Source of the DNA: Streptomyces sp. NBC_00576
GTDB lineage: Bacteria; Actinomycetota; Actinomycetes; Streptomycetales; Streptomycetaceae
Length of the DNA: 64,000 nucleotides
Assembly: GCF_036345175.1 (NCBI RefSeq)
Contig: NZ_CP107780.1
Span: 5,580,001-5,644,000, forward strand
Direction: 5' to 3'
The notes beneath the pieces are model-generated. The model worked only from the letters and a program-made list of their open reading frames with translations, ran no database searches and had not been told where the DNA came from. Shown here piece by piece: positions 42,175 to 50,271 of this stretch (its first letter is position 1; the number at the start of each line of letters is the position of its first letter). The position numbers and the translations under genes were made by a program.

Positions 42175-45100
42175 TTACGGCGCCTGCGCGTCGATCGCCT
42201 TCACGATCCGCTTGTCCGACACCGGGTACGCCGTGCCCAGCGCGTGGGCGAAGTAACTGACGCGGAGTTCCTCGATCATCCAGCGGATGTCCAGCACCGC
42301 AGACGGCACCGGCCGGCCCTGCGGCAACTGCTCAAGCAGCCACGCGTACTCGTCCTGCATCTCGTGCACCTTCTCCATACGGGTGGTGTCCCGCTGGACG
42401 TTGGTGGGCATCTGCTGCAGGCGCCGGTCCACGGCGACGAGGTAGCGCATCAGGTCGGGCAGGCGCCGCAGACCGGCCGCCGTCACGAACCCGGGCCGTA
42501 CGAGGGCGTCCAGCTGCTTGCGTACGTCCGTCAGGTTCGGGAGGAGCACAGCGCTGCGTACGCCCTTCAGGCGGCGCTCACAGGCCTGCCAGGCGGCCAG
42601 CACCTGCTGCACCTGGTTGACCGTACGGACCGTCGTGTCGACGATCTCCGCGCGCACCTTCTCGTACAGCTTCCGGTGCGACTCCTCGTCCCACGCGGGG
42701 CCCCCGAAATCGGCGATCAGCTTGTCGGCCGCGGCCATCGCGCAGTCGTCGAACAGCGCCTGGATCGAACCGTGCGGATTCGCCGACAGCGCGAGCTTCT
42801 GAACATTCGTCAACTTCTCGGACGCGAACTTCGCAGGATTGACCGGGATGTTGCGCAGAATGAGCCGCCGGGTGCCCTTCCACATCGCCTGCTGCTGCTC
42901 GGCCTCCGTGTCGAAGAGGCGTACGGAGACTGTGTCGCCGTTGTCGACCAGCGCCGGGTACGCCTTCACCGGCTGGCCGGCCCGGCGCGTCTCGAAGAGC
43001 GGCGTCAGGGTGCCGATCGACCAGTCCGTCAGGCCGGTGCGTTCCAGGGACTCGCCGCCTGCGCGCTCGGCGGTGGCCGCCGCGGCCTGGGAGATGGCCT
43101 GGCGGGCCTTCGGCTTGAGCTGGAGGCGCAGTACCTCCAGGTCCTTGTCCTCGGCGAGCTTGCGGCGCCGCTCGTCGATGATCCGGAAGGTGACGCGGAG
43201 ATGGTCGGGGACCCGGTCCTGGTCGAAGTCGTCTGCGGTGAAGGGGACTCCGACCATGCGCCTCAACTCGCGGGCCATGGTGGTGGTCAGGGGCTCCTGG
43301 AGGGGGGTGGCGGTGTCCAGGAAGCGCTTGGCGAAGTTGGGCGCCGGGACGTAGTGGCGGCGGATCGGCTTGGGCAGGGAGCGGATGAGTTCCGTCACCA
43401 ACTCCTCGCGCAGGCCCGGGATCTGCCAGTCGAAGCCCTCGTCGGTGACCTGGTTCAGCACCTGGAGCGGGATGTGGACGGTCACACCGTCGGCGTCAGC
43501 GCCCGGCTCGAACTGGTACGTCACCCGGAACTTGAGCCGCCCCTGATGCCAGGCGTCCGGATAGTCGTCCTTGCTGACGTCCCCGGCGCGCTCGTTGATG
43601 AGCATCGCCCGCTCGAAGTCGAGGAGTTCGGGCTCCTCGGTTCGCTTGTGCTTCCACCAGGAGTCGAAGTGGGCGCCCGACACGACGTGTTCGGGGACGC
43701 GCTCGTCGTAGAAGTCGAAGAGGGTCTCGTCGTCGACGAGGATGTCCCGGCGGCGGGCCCGGTGCTCCAGCTCCTCGACCTCGGTGAGGAGCCGGCGGTT
43801 GTCGGCGAAGAACTTGTGGTGCGTCCGCCAGTCGCCCTCGACCAGCGCGTTCCGGATGAACAGCTCACGGGACACCTCCGCGTCGATGCGCCCGTAGTTC
43901 ACCTTCCGCTGCGCGACGATCGGTACGCCGTACAGCGTCACCTTCTCGTACGCCATCACGGCCGCCTGGTCCTTCTCCCAGTGCGGCTCGCTGTAGGTGC
44001 GCTTGAGGAGGTGCTCGGCGAGGGGCTCGACCCACTCCGGCTCGATCCTGGCGTTGACGCGGGCCCACAGGCGGGACGTCTCGACGAGTTCCGCCGACAT
44101 CACGAAGCGCGGGGGCTTCTTGAAGAGGGCGGAGCCGGGGAAGATCGCGAACTTGGCGTTGCGGGCACCGACGTACTCGTTCTTGCCCGAGGTGTTGCGG
44201 GCGCTGTCGCCGGTCGTCGTGGACGCTCCGGTTCCGCCGCTCGTTGACTTCGGTACGTCCTTCATCCCGATGTGGGAGAGGAGGCCGGCCAGGACGGAGA
44301 TGTGGATGCTCTGCTCGGGGGCGCCCGGGGGCGGAGCACCCTGATCGGATGCAGTCTCGTCGGTGTGGATGCCCATCTGGCGGGCGACGGTACGGAGCTG
44401 GGTGTAGATGTCCTGCCACTCGCGGATGCGCAGGAAGTTCAGGTACTCCTGCTTGCACATCCGCCGGAACGAGGACGAGCCGCGCTCCTTCTGCTGCTCA
44501 CGGACGTACCGCCAGAGGTTGAGCAGGGCGAGGAAGTCGGACGTCTCGTCCTTGAAACGGGCGTGCTGCTGGTCGGCCTGCGCCTGCTTCTCGACGGGGC
44601 GCTCGCGCGGGTCCTGGATAGACAGCGCGGCGGCGATCACCATGACCTCGCGGACACAGCCGTTCTTGTCGGCCTCCAGAACCATCCGGGCCAGCCGGGG
44701 GTCGACCGGCAGCTGCGCGAGCTTGCGCCCGGTGTCGGTGAGCCGCCTGCGGGGGTCCTTCTCGGTGGGGTCGAGCGCGTTGAGCTCCTGTAGGAGCTGG
44801 ACGCCGTCGCGGATGTTGCGGTGGTCCGGCGGGTCGATGAAGGGGAACTTCTCGATGTCCCCCAGGCCGGCCGCCGTCATCTGGAGAATGACGGAGGCGA
44901 GATTCGTCCGCAGGATCTCGGCGTCCGTGAACTCCGCGCGGGCCTCGAAGTCGTCCTCGCTGTAGAGCCGGATACAGATACCGTCCGACGTACGCCCGCA
45001 GCGGCCCTTGCGCTGGTTGGCGCTGGCCTGGGAGATCGCCTCGATGGGCAGCCGCTGGACCTTGGTGCGGTGGCTGTAGCGGGAGATACGGGCGAAGCCC

Positions 45101-46224
45101 GGGTCGATGACGTACTTGATGCCGGGCACGGTGAGCGAGGTCTCGGCGACGTTGGTCGCCAGAACGATCCTGCGTCCTGTGTGCTGCTGGAACACGCGAT
45201 GTTGCTCGGCGTGCGAGAGGCGGGCGTAGAGGGGCAGGACTTCCGTGAACCGGTAGTTCTTCTTGCCCAGCGCGTCCGCCGTGTCCCGGATCTCGCGCTC
45301 GCCGGAGAGGAAGACGAGGATGTCGCCCTTGCCCTCGCCCTGGAGCTCCTCGACGGCGTCGCAGATCGCGGTGATCTGGTCGCGGTCGGAATCCTCGCTG
45401 TCCTCTTCCAGAAGCGGGCGGTAGCGGACCTCGACCGGGTACGTACGGCCGGAGACCTCGACGATGGGTGCGTCGCCGAAGTGCCTGGAGAAGCGCTCGG
45501 GGTCGATGGTCGCCGAGGTGATGACGACCTTCAGGTCAGGCCGCTGGGGCAGCAGTTGCGCCAGATACCCGAGCAGGAAGTCGATGTTGAGGGACCGCTC
45601 GTGGGCCTCGTCGATGATGATCGTGTCGTAGGCGCGCAGTTCGCGGTCGGTCTGGATCTCGGCGAGCAGGATGCCGTCCGTCATCAGCTTGATGACCGTC
45701 GCGTCCTGGTTCACCTGGTCGGTGAACCGGACCTTCCAGCCGACGGCTTCCCCGAGAGGCGTGTCCAGCTCGTCGGCGATCCGCTCGGCGACGGTACGGG
45801 CGGCGATACGACGGGGCTGTGTGTGCCCGATCATGCCGCGTACGCCGCGTCCGAGCTCCACGCAGATCTTCGGGATCTGGGTGGTCTTCCCGGACCCGGT
45901 CTCACCGGCGACGATGACGACCTGGTGATCGCGGATGGCGGCAGCGATCTCGTCCTTCTTCTGACTGACGGGAAGCTGCTCGGGGTAGCTGACCGAGGGC
46001 ACACGGCTGCGCCGCTCGGCCATTCGCAGCTCGGCCTTGGCCACCTCCGCCTCGATCTCGGCGAGGACGGCGGTACGGGCTTCCGGCTTGCGGATCCTGC
46101 GCGCACCTTCGAGCCTGCGCCCGAGCCGGTGCGCGTCGCGCAGGGACAGCTCGGTCAGGCGGGGGGCGAGATCGCCGAGGGCGGGAGCGCCGGGGCCGGG
46201 GGCGGAGGCGGGTTGCGTAGACAT
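42175..46224 (-). CDS. hrpA: ATP-dependent RNA helicase HrpA (1349 aa)
   Basis: A large DEAH-box helicase. Motif I VAGETGSGKTTQIPK lies near residue 105, with motif Ia HTQPRRIAART, motif II IIIDEAHERS, motif III ITSATIDPERFS and motif VI QRKGRCGRTSDG. A helicase-associated domain (HA2/OB) follows, and the C-terminal half has the long DUF3418-type region found in HrpA. The length matches the family (about 1300). ATG at 46224 starts a disordered Pro/Ala-rich N-terminus. It acts on RNA or stalled ribosomes; in E. coli HrpA resolves collided ribosomes. Bounded by two identical tRNA-Asp genes. Confidence 0.96.
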   Translation of the reverse strand: MSTQPASAPGPGAPALGDLAPRLTELSLRDAHRLGRRLEGARRIRKPEARTAVLAEIEAEVAKAELRMAERRSRVPSVSYPEQLPVSQKKDEIAAAIRDHQVVIVAGETGSGKTTQIPKICVELGRGVRGMIGHTQPRRIAARTVAERIADELDTPLGEAVGWKVRFTDQVNQDATVIKLMTDGILLAEIQTDRELRAYDTIIIDEAHERSLNIDFLLGYLAQLLPQRPDLKVVITSATIDPERFSRHFGDAPIVEVSGRTYPVEVRYRPLLEEDSEDSDRDQITAICDAVEELQGEGKGDILVFLSGEREIRDTADALGKKNYRFTEVLPLYARLSHAEQHRVFQQHTGRRIVLATNVAETSLTVPGIKYVIDPGFARISRYSHRTKVQRLPIEAISQASANQRKGRCGRTSDGICIRLYSEDDFEARAEFTDAEILRTNLASVILQMTAAGLGDIEKFPFIDPPDHRNIRDGVQLLQELNALDPTEKDPRRRLTDTGRKLAQLPVDPRLARMVLEADKNGCVREVMVIAAALSIQDPRERPVEKQAQADQQHARFKDETSDFLALLNLWRYVREQQKERGSSSFRRMCKQEYLNFLRIREWQDIYTQLRTVARQMGIHTDETASDQGAPPPGAPEQSIHISVLAGLLSHIGMKDVPKSTSGGTGASTTTGDSARNTSGKNEYVGARNAKFAIFPGSALFKKPPRFVMSAELVETSRLWARVNARIEPEWVEPLAEHLLKRTYSEPHWEKDQAAVMAYEKVTLYGVPIVAQRKVNYGRIDAEVSRELFIRNALVEGDWRTHHKFFADNRRLLTEVEELEHRARRRDILVDDETLFDFYDERVPEHVVSGAHFDSWWKHKRTEEPELLDFERAMLINERAGDVSKDDYPDAWHQGRLKFRVTYQFEPGADADGVTVHIPLQVLNQVTDEGFDWQIPGLREELVTELIRSLPKPIRRHYVPAPNFAKRFLDTATPLQEPLTTTMARELRRMVGVPFTADDFDQDRVPDHLRVTFRIIDERRRKLAEDKDLEVLRLQLKPKARQAISQAAAATAERAGGESLERTGLTDWSIGTLTPLFETRRAGQPVKAYPALVDNGDTVSVRLFDTEAEQQQAMWKGTRRLILRNIPVNPAKFASEKLTNVQKLALSANPHGSIQALFDDCAMAAADKLIADFGGPAWDEESHRKLYEKVRAEIVDTTVRTVNQVQQVLAAWQACERRLKGVRSAVLLPNLTDVRKQLDALVRPGFVTAAGLRRLPDLMRYLVAVDRRLQQMPTNVQRDTTRMEKVHEMQDEYAWLLEQLPQGRPVPSAVLDIRWMIEELRVSYFAHALGTAYPVSDKRIVKAIDAQAP

Positions 46225-46331
46225 ACGCGGTCCAGGATCTCACCTCGGCCAAATTACTGGCGAACCCTTTTGTCTCGCCCCCGCCGCCCCTGCCCGTCCC
46301 ATCCCGCTGAAGACACGGCGTGGGCACGACG

Positions 46332-46358
46332 AAGGCCCCGTCCAACGGACGGGGCCTT
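46332..46358 (-). terminator. Terminator downstream of tRNA-Phe
   Basis: A 12-bp perfect stem (46332-46343 with 46347-46358) with a three-base loop lies next to the 3' end of tRNA-Phe on the minus strand. Confidence 0.85.
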
Positions 46359-46365
46359 CGGGATG

Positions 46366-46439
46366 TGGCTGGGGCCGGGGTCGAACCGGCGACCTATCGC
46401 TTTTCAGGCGATCGCTCGTACCAACTGAGCTACCCAGCC
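46366..46439 (-). tRNA. tRNA-Phe(GAA)
   Basis: Acceptor GGCTGGG/CCCAGCC, D arm TAGCTCAGTTGGTACGAGC, anticodon loop CTGAAAA (GAA) and T loop TTCGACC. No CCA is encoded. Confidence 0.94.
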
Positions 46440-46470
46440 ACGAGGTTTCACGTGAAACATGCAACCTCAG

Positions 46471-46545
46471 CGGTCCTGACGGGATTTGAACCCGCGGCCT
46501 CCACCTTGACAGGGTGGCGAGCACTCCAAACTGCTCCACAGGACC
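46471..46545 (-). tRNA. tRNA-Asp(GTC), copy 2
   Basis: Identical to copy 1 at 42006-42080. It lies 31 bases upstream of tRNA-Phe on the same strand; one transcript for both is likely. Confidence 0.94.
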
Positions 46546-46856
46546 TTGCTGTTGTGCGCGACGTAAGTCTTGCACACCGTGTCGCATGCTCCCAACGGGA
46601 TTTCCCGTCGTGAACCGACACTGATTGCGAACCCGGACTGCCTGCTCGCTCTCGCCGATCTGGTGGTTCTGAGTGACCGGTTGAGGCTGGCTGGCGGGCC
46701 GATGTCGCTGGAAAAGCGTATCAGACCACGGGGGGTGCTCTGCCCGCGCGACAGTGCAGGTCGAGGGCTATTCCGTCCGGTTTGCGAGCAGCCCTGGGGC
46801 AGATCGGAGGGACTGGAGCGGGCGGTGCTCGGTACTCCGGGTCGCATGCGGAGGCG
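46546..46856. other. Intergenic region between tRNA-Asp and the ppx/gppA remnant
   Basis: No gene is recognised. It may contain the lost 5' part of the phosphatase gene in a form too decayed to read. Confidence 0.4.
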
Positions 46857-47427
46857 TCCGTGCGGCGGCTCGTGAAGGCGGTCGCGTGGGCCGCCGAGAC
46901 CGCTCAGCGGTGGGGCGCGGGAGGGCCGCCGGCCTTCGCGACGGCGGCCGTGCGCTCCGCGCCGAACCGGCTCGACGTACTGCGGACCGTGCGGACCGTG
47001 CGGACCGAGACGGGCGTATGACTGTGCACGCTGCCGGGCGAGGCCGAGGTCGAGCTCACGTTTCTCGGTGCCCGGCGGTGGATGGCCGGCGCGCCGGGTC
47101 TCTCGCGCTGTTCGACATCGGGGCGGCTCGCCGGAGGTGGCCTGCGGGCGTGGTGGCAGGCTGCCCGACTTCGCGGTGTCTCTGCCGCTCGGCGCGGGCC
47201 GGCGGACCTTCCAGCAGCTGGCCCGGCTGTGCGGTGCCGCACCCGGTCGCCAGGGTTTGTTCGTGGCGCGGCGCCCGACCCGAGGGGATCTCCGCGCCGC
47301 GGGCCCTGCAGAGTTTGGCCGGAGCGGTGGTGGGGCACCCGGCGATGAAGCTCACGGGGATCAAGACGCTCACCATCTGCCCGTGGGCCATCCGCGAAGG
47401 AGTGTTGCTGCGGAGATCACCCAGGAA
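46857..47427 (+). pseudogene. Decayed Ppx/GppA exopolyphosphatase-like gene
   Basis: Pieces of one protein appear in different frames in the right order. First, VRRLVKAVAWAAETAQRWGA and AFATAAVRSAPNRLDVLRT, then TFLGARRWMAG, then GSPEVACGR and LPDFAVSLPLGAGR. Last comes VVGHPAMKLTGIKTLTICPW followed by AIREGVLLRR. These match the middle, glycine-rich and C-terminal motifs of Ppx/GppA phosphatases. At least three frameshifts, a short tandem expansion (GCGGACCGT repeated) and no start mark it as dead. The 3' end runs into a 9-base tandem repeat (CAGGAACAG, 47428-47459). Confidence 0.7.
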
Positions 47428-47459
47428 CAGCAGGAACAGCAGGAACAGCAGGAACAGGA
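47428..47459. repeat. Short tandem repeat, unit CAGGAACAG
   Basis: About three and a half copies of the 9-base unit follow the phosphatase remnant. Slippage expansion in non-functional DNA is likely. Confidence 0.7.
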
Positions 47460-47559
47460 TGAAGCAGTGCCCGCGGGGCCGACGCCGCTGCGGTCGCGAT
47501 GCCGGAGCCCGAGATGCCGGCGCCTCAGCGGGCGAGCCACCCCCAACCCAGGAGGAGCC

Positions 47560-47751
47560 ATGGTGGACAGGGGCCGGACCGACAAGATCAAGGGCAAGGC
47601 CAAGGAGGTGGCCGGTAAGGCCACGAGCGATCACGAGCAGGAGCTGGAAGGCAAGCTGGAGCAGGCTCGCGGCGAGGCCAAGAAGATCAGGGGAAAGGCT
47701 CAGGAACGTGCCGAGAAGGCCGCGCCCTCGGACATGCGGGATCGCGGTTGA
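47560..47751 (+). CDS. CsbD-family stress protein (63 aa)
   Basis: A small hydrophilic helical protein with DKIKGKAKEVAGKATSDHEQELEGKLEQARGE (two linked CsbD motifs, about residues 8-39; key residues K, G and D as in the family). CsbD proteins are general stress proteins under sigma-B-like control; the molecular role is unknown. ATG at 47560 has AGGAGG four bases upstream. Confidence 0.92.
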   Translation: MVDRGRTDKIKGKAKEVAGKATSDHEQELEGKLEQARGEAKKIRGKAQERAEKAAPSDMRDRG

Positions 47752-47811
47752 GCTTTTCGGCGTATCCCTTCGACGAGTTCCACCTTCGGCGAGTCCGACA
47801 AGTCCTTGCGG

Positions 47812-47842
47812 GTGGGGAGCCCGGCACGGCCGGGCTCCCCAC
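47812..47842 (+). terminator. csbD terminator
   Basis: A 14-bp perfect stem (47812-47825 with 47829-47842) with a three-base loop, 60 bases after the csbD stop. Confidence 0.88.
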
Positions 47843-48017
47843 CCCACGTCGGCCGACAGGTGCGAGGTCGGTTTGGGCAGGGCGTATCGGGTGCTCGAAA
47901 GGGACACCCTCACGGCGGCCGGGTCGACGCGAGACGCGAGAGTGCCGCCGGGCCCTCGGCAGCGTCGAGGTGTCGGCGAGCGTGAGTCGGAGGGCTCCGG
48001 TCAGGAGAGCAACATCG

Positions 48018-48863
48018 TCAGGGGTGAGGACTAGGGGGCTCCGGGGCCTCCGACAGTGCCCGCAGGCCGGCGACCGTCTCGGCGATCTGCTGCCGGAACA
48101 CCTCGGCGAGCGGGTCGCCTGTGACAGCGCTGACGAGGTGGTCGGCCACCTCGCGCAGTTTGGTGTTGGTGTTCTGGGAGACCCTGACCAGCACCTGCCA
48201 GGAGTCCTCGGCGCTCAGCCCGAAAGACGCCATGAGGACGCCGCGGGCAAGGTCGATGACGGGCCGCGTCTGCATGGCCCGCCGGAGTTGAGCCACTTCG
48301 ACCCGCAGGTCCTGGTTCGTATCGCCCAGTGGGATGTCCGCCCCGAGGGGAAGTGCCACGGCCGTGGGTGCCTCCGCGGGCCGGTCGGTTCCGTCGACCT
48401 CGCTCGTGACGCTCATGACGCTCGTGACGGCGGTTCCGTCGGGATGGCCGTTGGCGGTGAACAGCGGCAGTGTGCCGGTGATCGAGAAGAGCCGCAGTGC
48501 CGCGGCGCCGGCCGCCCGAACGGTGAGGTACTTGCCCTGTTCGAGTGCGTGCCTGCGCAGGCGCAGCAGAACGTTGAGTCCGGAGCAGTCACAGAAGTCC
48601 ACGCCGCTCAGATCGAGGGCGATGCCGCGGTCCGAGCGGACAAGGGCTTGGCGTAGACCGTTGTGCAGTGCCTGCTCTGTGACGATGTCGATCGCACCGG
48701 ACACCACGACCAGCGTTTCGTGGCCCGCAGGGTGGGTCTCGATCCCCAGTAGTGCCATCTGGTCGTCCTGGCCGTACCGGCCGTCGCTTCGAGTACGGGC
48801 GGGCGGGGTCTTGGGGACCCGGTCCGGCCCTGTGAGCTGCGTAGTAACTGCTTGTTCTGACAT
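48018..48863 (-). CDS. STAS-ANTAR fusion regulator (281 aa)
   Basis: The N-terminal STAS domain (about residues 38-125) shows VVSGAIDIVTEQAL and the phosphorylatable Ser in DFCDCSGLNVLLRLRR, as in anti-sigma factor antagonists. A linker leads to an ANTAR domain (about 195-260): LRRAMQTRPVIDLARGVLMASFGLSAEDSWQVL and VSQNTNTKLREVADHLV (helices separated by a short turn). ANTAR domains bind paired RNA hexaloop hairpins and prevent termination. The fusion would link a partner-switch input to RNA-level control. ATG at 48863 has GAGTGG upstream. Divergent from the regulator at 48998. Confidence 0.9.
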   Translation of the reverse strand: MSEQAVTTQLTGPDRVPKTPPARTRSDGRYGQDDQMALLGIETHPAGHETLVVVSGAIDIVTEQALHNGLRQALVRSDRGIALDLSGVDFCDCSGLNVLLRLRRHALEQGKYLTVRAAGAAALRLFSITGTLPLFTANGHPDGTAVTSVMSVTSEVDGTDRPAEAPTAVALPLGADIPLGDTNQDLRVEVAQLRRAMQTRPVIDLARGVLMASFGLSAEDSWQVLVRVSQNTNTKLREVADHLVSAVTGDPLAEVFRQQIAETVAGLRALSEAPEPPSPHP

Positions 48864-48997
48864 CGCGGCCACTCCGTAGACATCCGGCAATTCACGCCCT
48901 CTCCAGATTCGCTCCCAAGGGTCTCGTACGTCAAGCGATACATGAAACTGAGTTCGGCCTTTTGAATACGTGAATCGATGGGCCTATCCTGGGTTGC

Positions 48998-49369
48998 ATG
49001 CGTGGAGTACCCGAATCACACACCGGTTGGACATTCCTAACCAATCACTCCCGCGTGCTGGCTGCCATCGCGGAGGACCCCACCACCCGCATCCGCGACA
49101 TCGCCGCACGTTGCAGGCTCACGGAGCGTGCCGTACAGAAGATCGTTTCGGATCTGGAGACGGCCGGCTATCTCACCCACACCCGGCGCGGACGCTCCAA
49201 CGCGTATCGCATCGAGGACGGGACCATCCTGCGACATCCCGCCGACGAGGGGCTGAGTGTGGCGGAACTGCTGTCTCTCCTCGCTCGGCACGATGTCGAA
49301 CACATCGACGGTCAGCGCGAGTTGCAGTCGACGGCCCCGCACGCGAGAGCCTCGGAGGACGACCAGTGA
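48998..49369 (+). CDS. Winged-helix regulator (123 aa)
   Basis: A MarR/ArsR-like winged helix fills residues 12-75: LTNHSRVLAAIAEDPTTRIRDIAARC, then LTERAVQKIVSDLETAGYLTHTRRGRSNAY. The C-terminal 45 residues are helical and may dimerise. ATG at 48998. It is divergent from the STAS-ANTAR gene with 134 bases between, so shared regulation is plausible. Common in Streptomyces, target unknown. Confidence 0.87.
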   Translation: MRGVPESHTGWTFLTNHSRVLAAIAEDPTTRIRDIAARCRLTERAVQKIVSDLETAGYLTHTRRGRSNAYRIEDGTILRHPADEGLSVAELLSLLARHDVEHIDGQRELQSTAPHARASEDDQ

Positions 49370-49750
49370 GGCGTTGAGCGTCGTCTCCGCGTGCTTCCCG
49401 CCCTCCCGTAGTCGGTAGGGGACATGGAGTGGTGTCAGGGATGTCCTGTGCGCCTGAGTCGTGCCTTGTGCTCGCTCATGCGCCGCAGCGGCGGCGGCCC
49501 CGGCTCTTCGTGTACCGGCAAAGGACTCCAGAACCTGGCACGCCACCGTGCCGCGGACGGTCGAGCTCTTCGAACAGGGCCGGACCGTCGTCCCGCCCTC
49601 GACCGACTGGGCGCCGAGGCGTCCTTCGGGCACCCCGCCACGCAGGGCGAGATCGAGGCGGCGGGCCTTGGCGGGCGCCCTCCGGGGTACCCGCGTGTGC
49701 GACCGGTCCCGCCGTCAGGACGAGACGGGACGAGACGAAGGGACAGTGCT
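49370..49750. other. Intergenic region with no clear gene
   Basis: Open frames exist in several frames but none has both a good start and recognisable sequence. It may hold a decayed gene on the plus strand. Confidence 0.4.
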
Positions 49751-50029
49751 GTGAACGACCACCGCATGAACACCCCCGGGGACGACGGAGACGGAGCACA
49801 GGACCCGGACTCCCGGCCGAAGCCCCTCCCCAGGGACATGCCCGACCAGCAGGCGGGCGCCGACGGGGACCCCTGGGAGGTCGATGACAACCCGGCGGGC
49901 GCGGAGGCGCAGGAGCGGCCCGACCCGCAGGTCCCCGACACGGACGAAGCCGGTACGGGCAGGCGCGGCGCCCCGCACTCCGGCAGCCGGCGCCCCGAGC
50001 ACCCTGTGCCCGACGAGCCGACGGCCTGA
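49751..50029 (+). CDS. Acidic disordered hypothetical protein (92 aa)
   Basis: The sequence is rich in Asp, Pro and Gly (NTPGDDGDGAQDPDSRPK; DPWEVDDNPAGAEAQERPD) with no hydrophobic core. Such small disordered proteins are common in Streptomyces, and no function can be inferred. GTG at 49751 is the likely start. Confidence 0.5.
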   Translation: MNDHRMNTPGDDGDGAQDPDSRPKPLPRDMPDQQAGADGDPWEVDDNPAGAEAQERPDPQVPDTDEAGTGRRGAPHSGSRRPEHPVPDEPTA

Positions 50030-50122
50030 TCTTCACCGTTGCCTTCTTGGCGTTCCGCAACGTCCGTAACGCACGAAATGGCGGTCACCCCTGATGCGGG
50101 ATGCCGCCACCGTACTTACCTG

Positions 50123-50195
50123 TGCCCCCAACGGGATTCGAACCCGTGCTACCGCCTTGAAAGGGCAGCGTCCTGGGCCGCTAGACGATGGGGGC
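50123..50195 (-). tRNA. tRNA-Glu(TTC)
   Basis: Acceptor GCCCCCA/TGGGGGC, anticodon loop CTTTCAA (TTC) and T loop TTCGAAT. No CCA is encoded. It lies downstream of the metallophosphoesterase gene on the same strand. Confidence 0.94.
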
Positions 50196-50271
50196 GAGGA
50201 CGTGAGAAGCATAGGTGATGCCGGGGAGCTTCGCCAAAACGGTTTACGGGAACGGTTTATGGGCTCGGAAC

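Noticed and set aside
42049..44247. 732-codon plus-strand frame over hrpA
   Set aside because: Shadow of hrpA; runs through a tRNA at its start.
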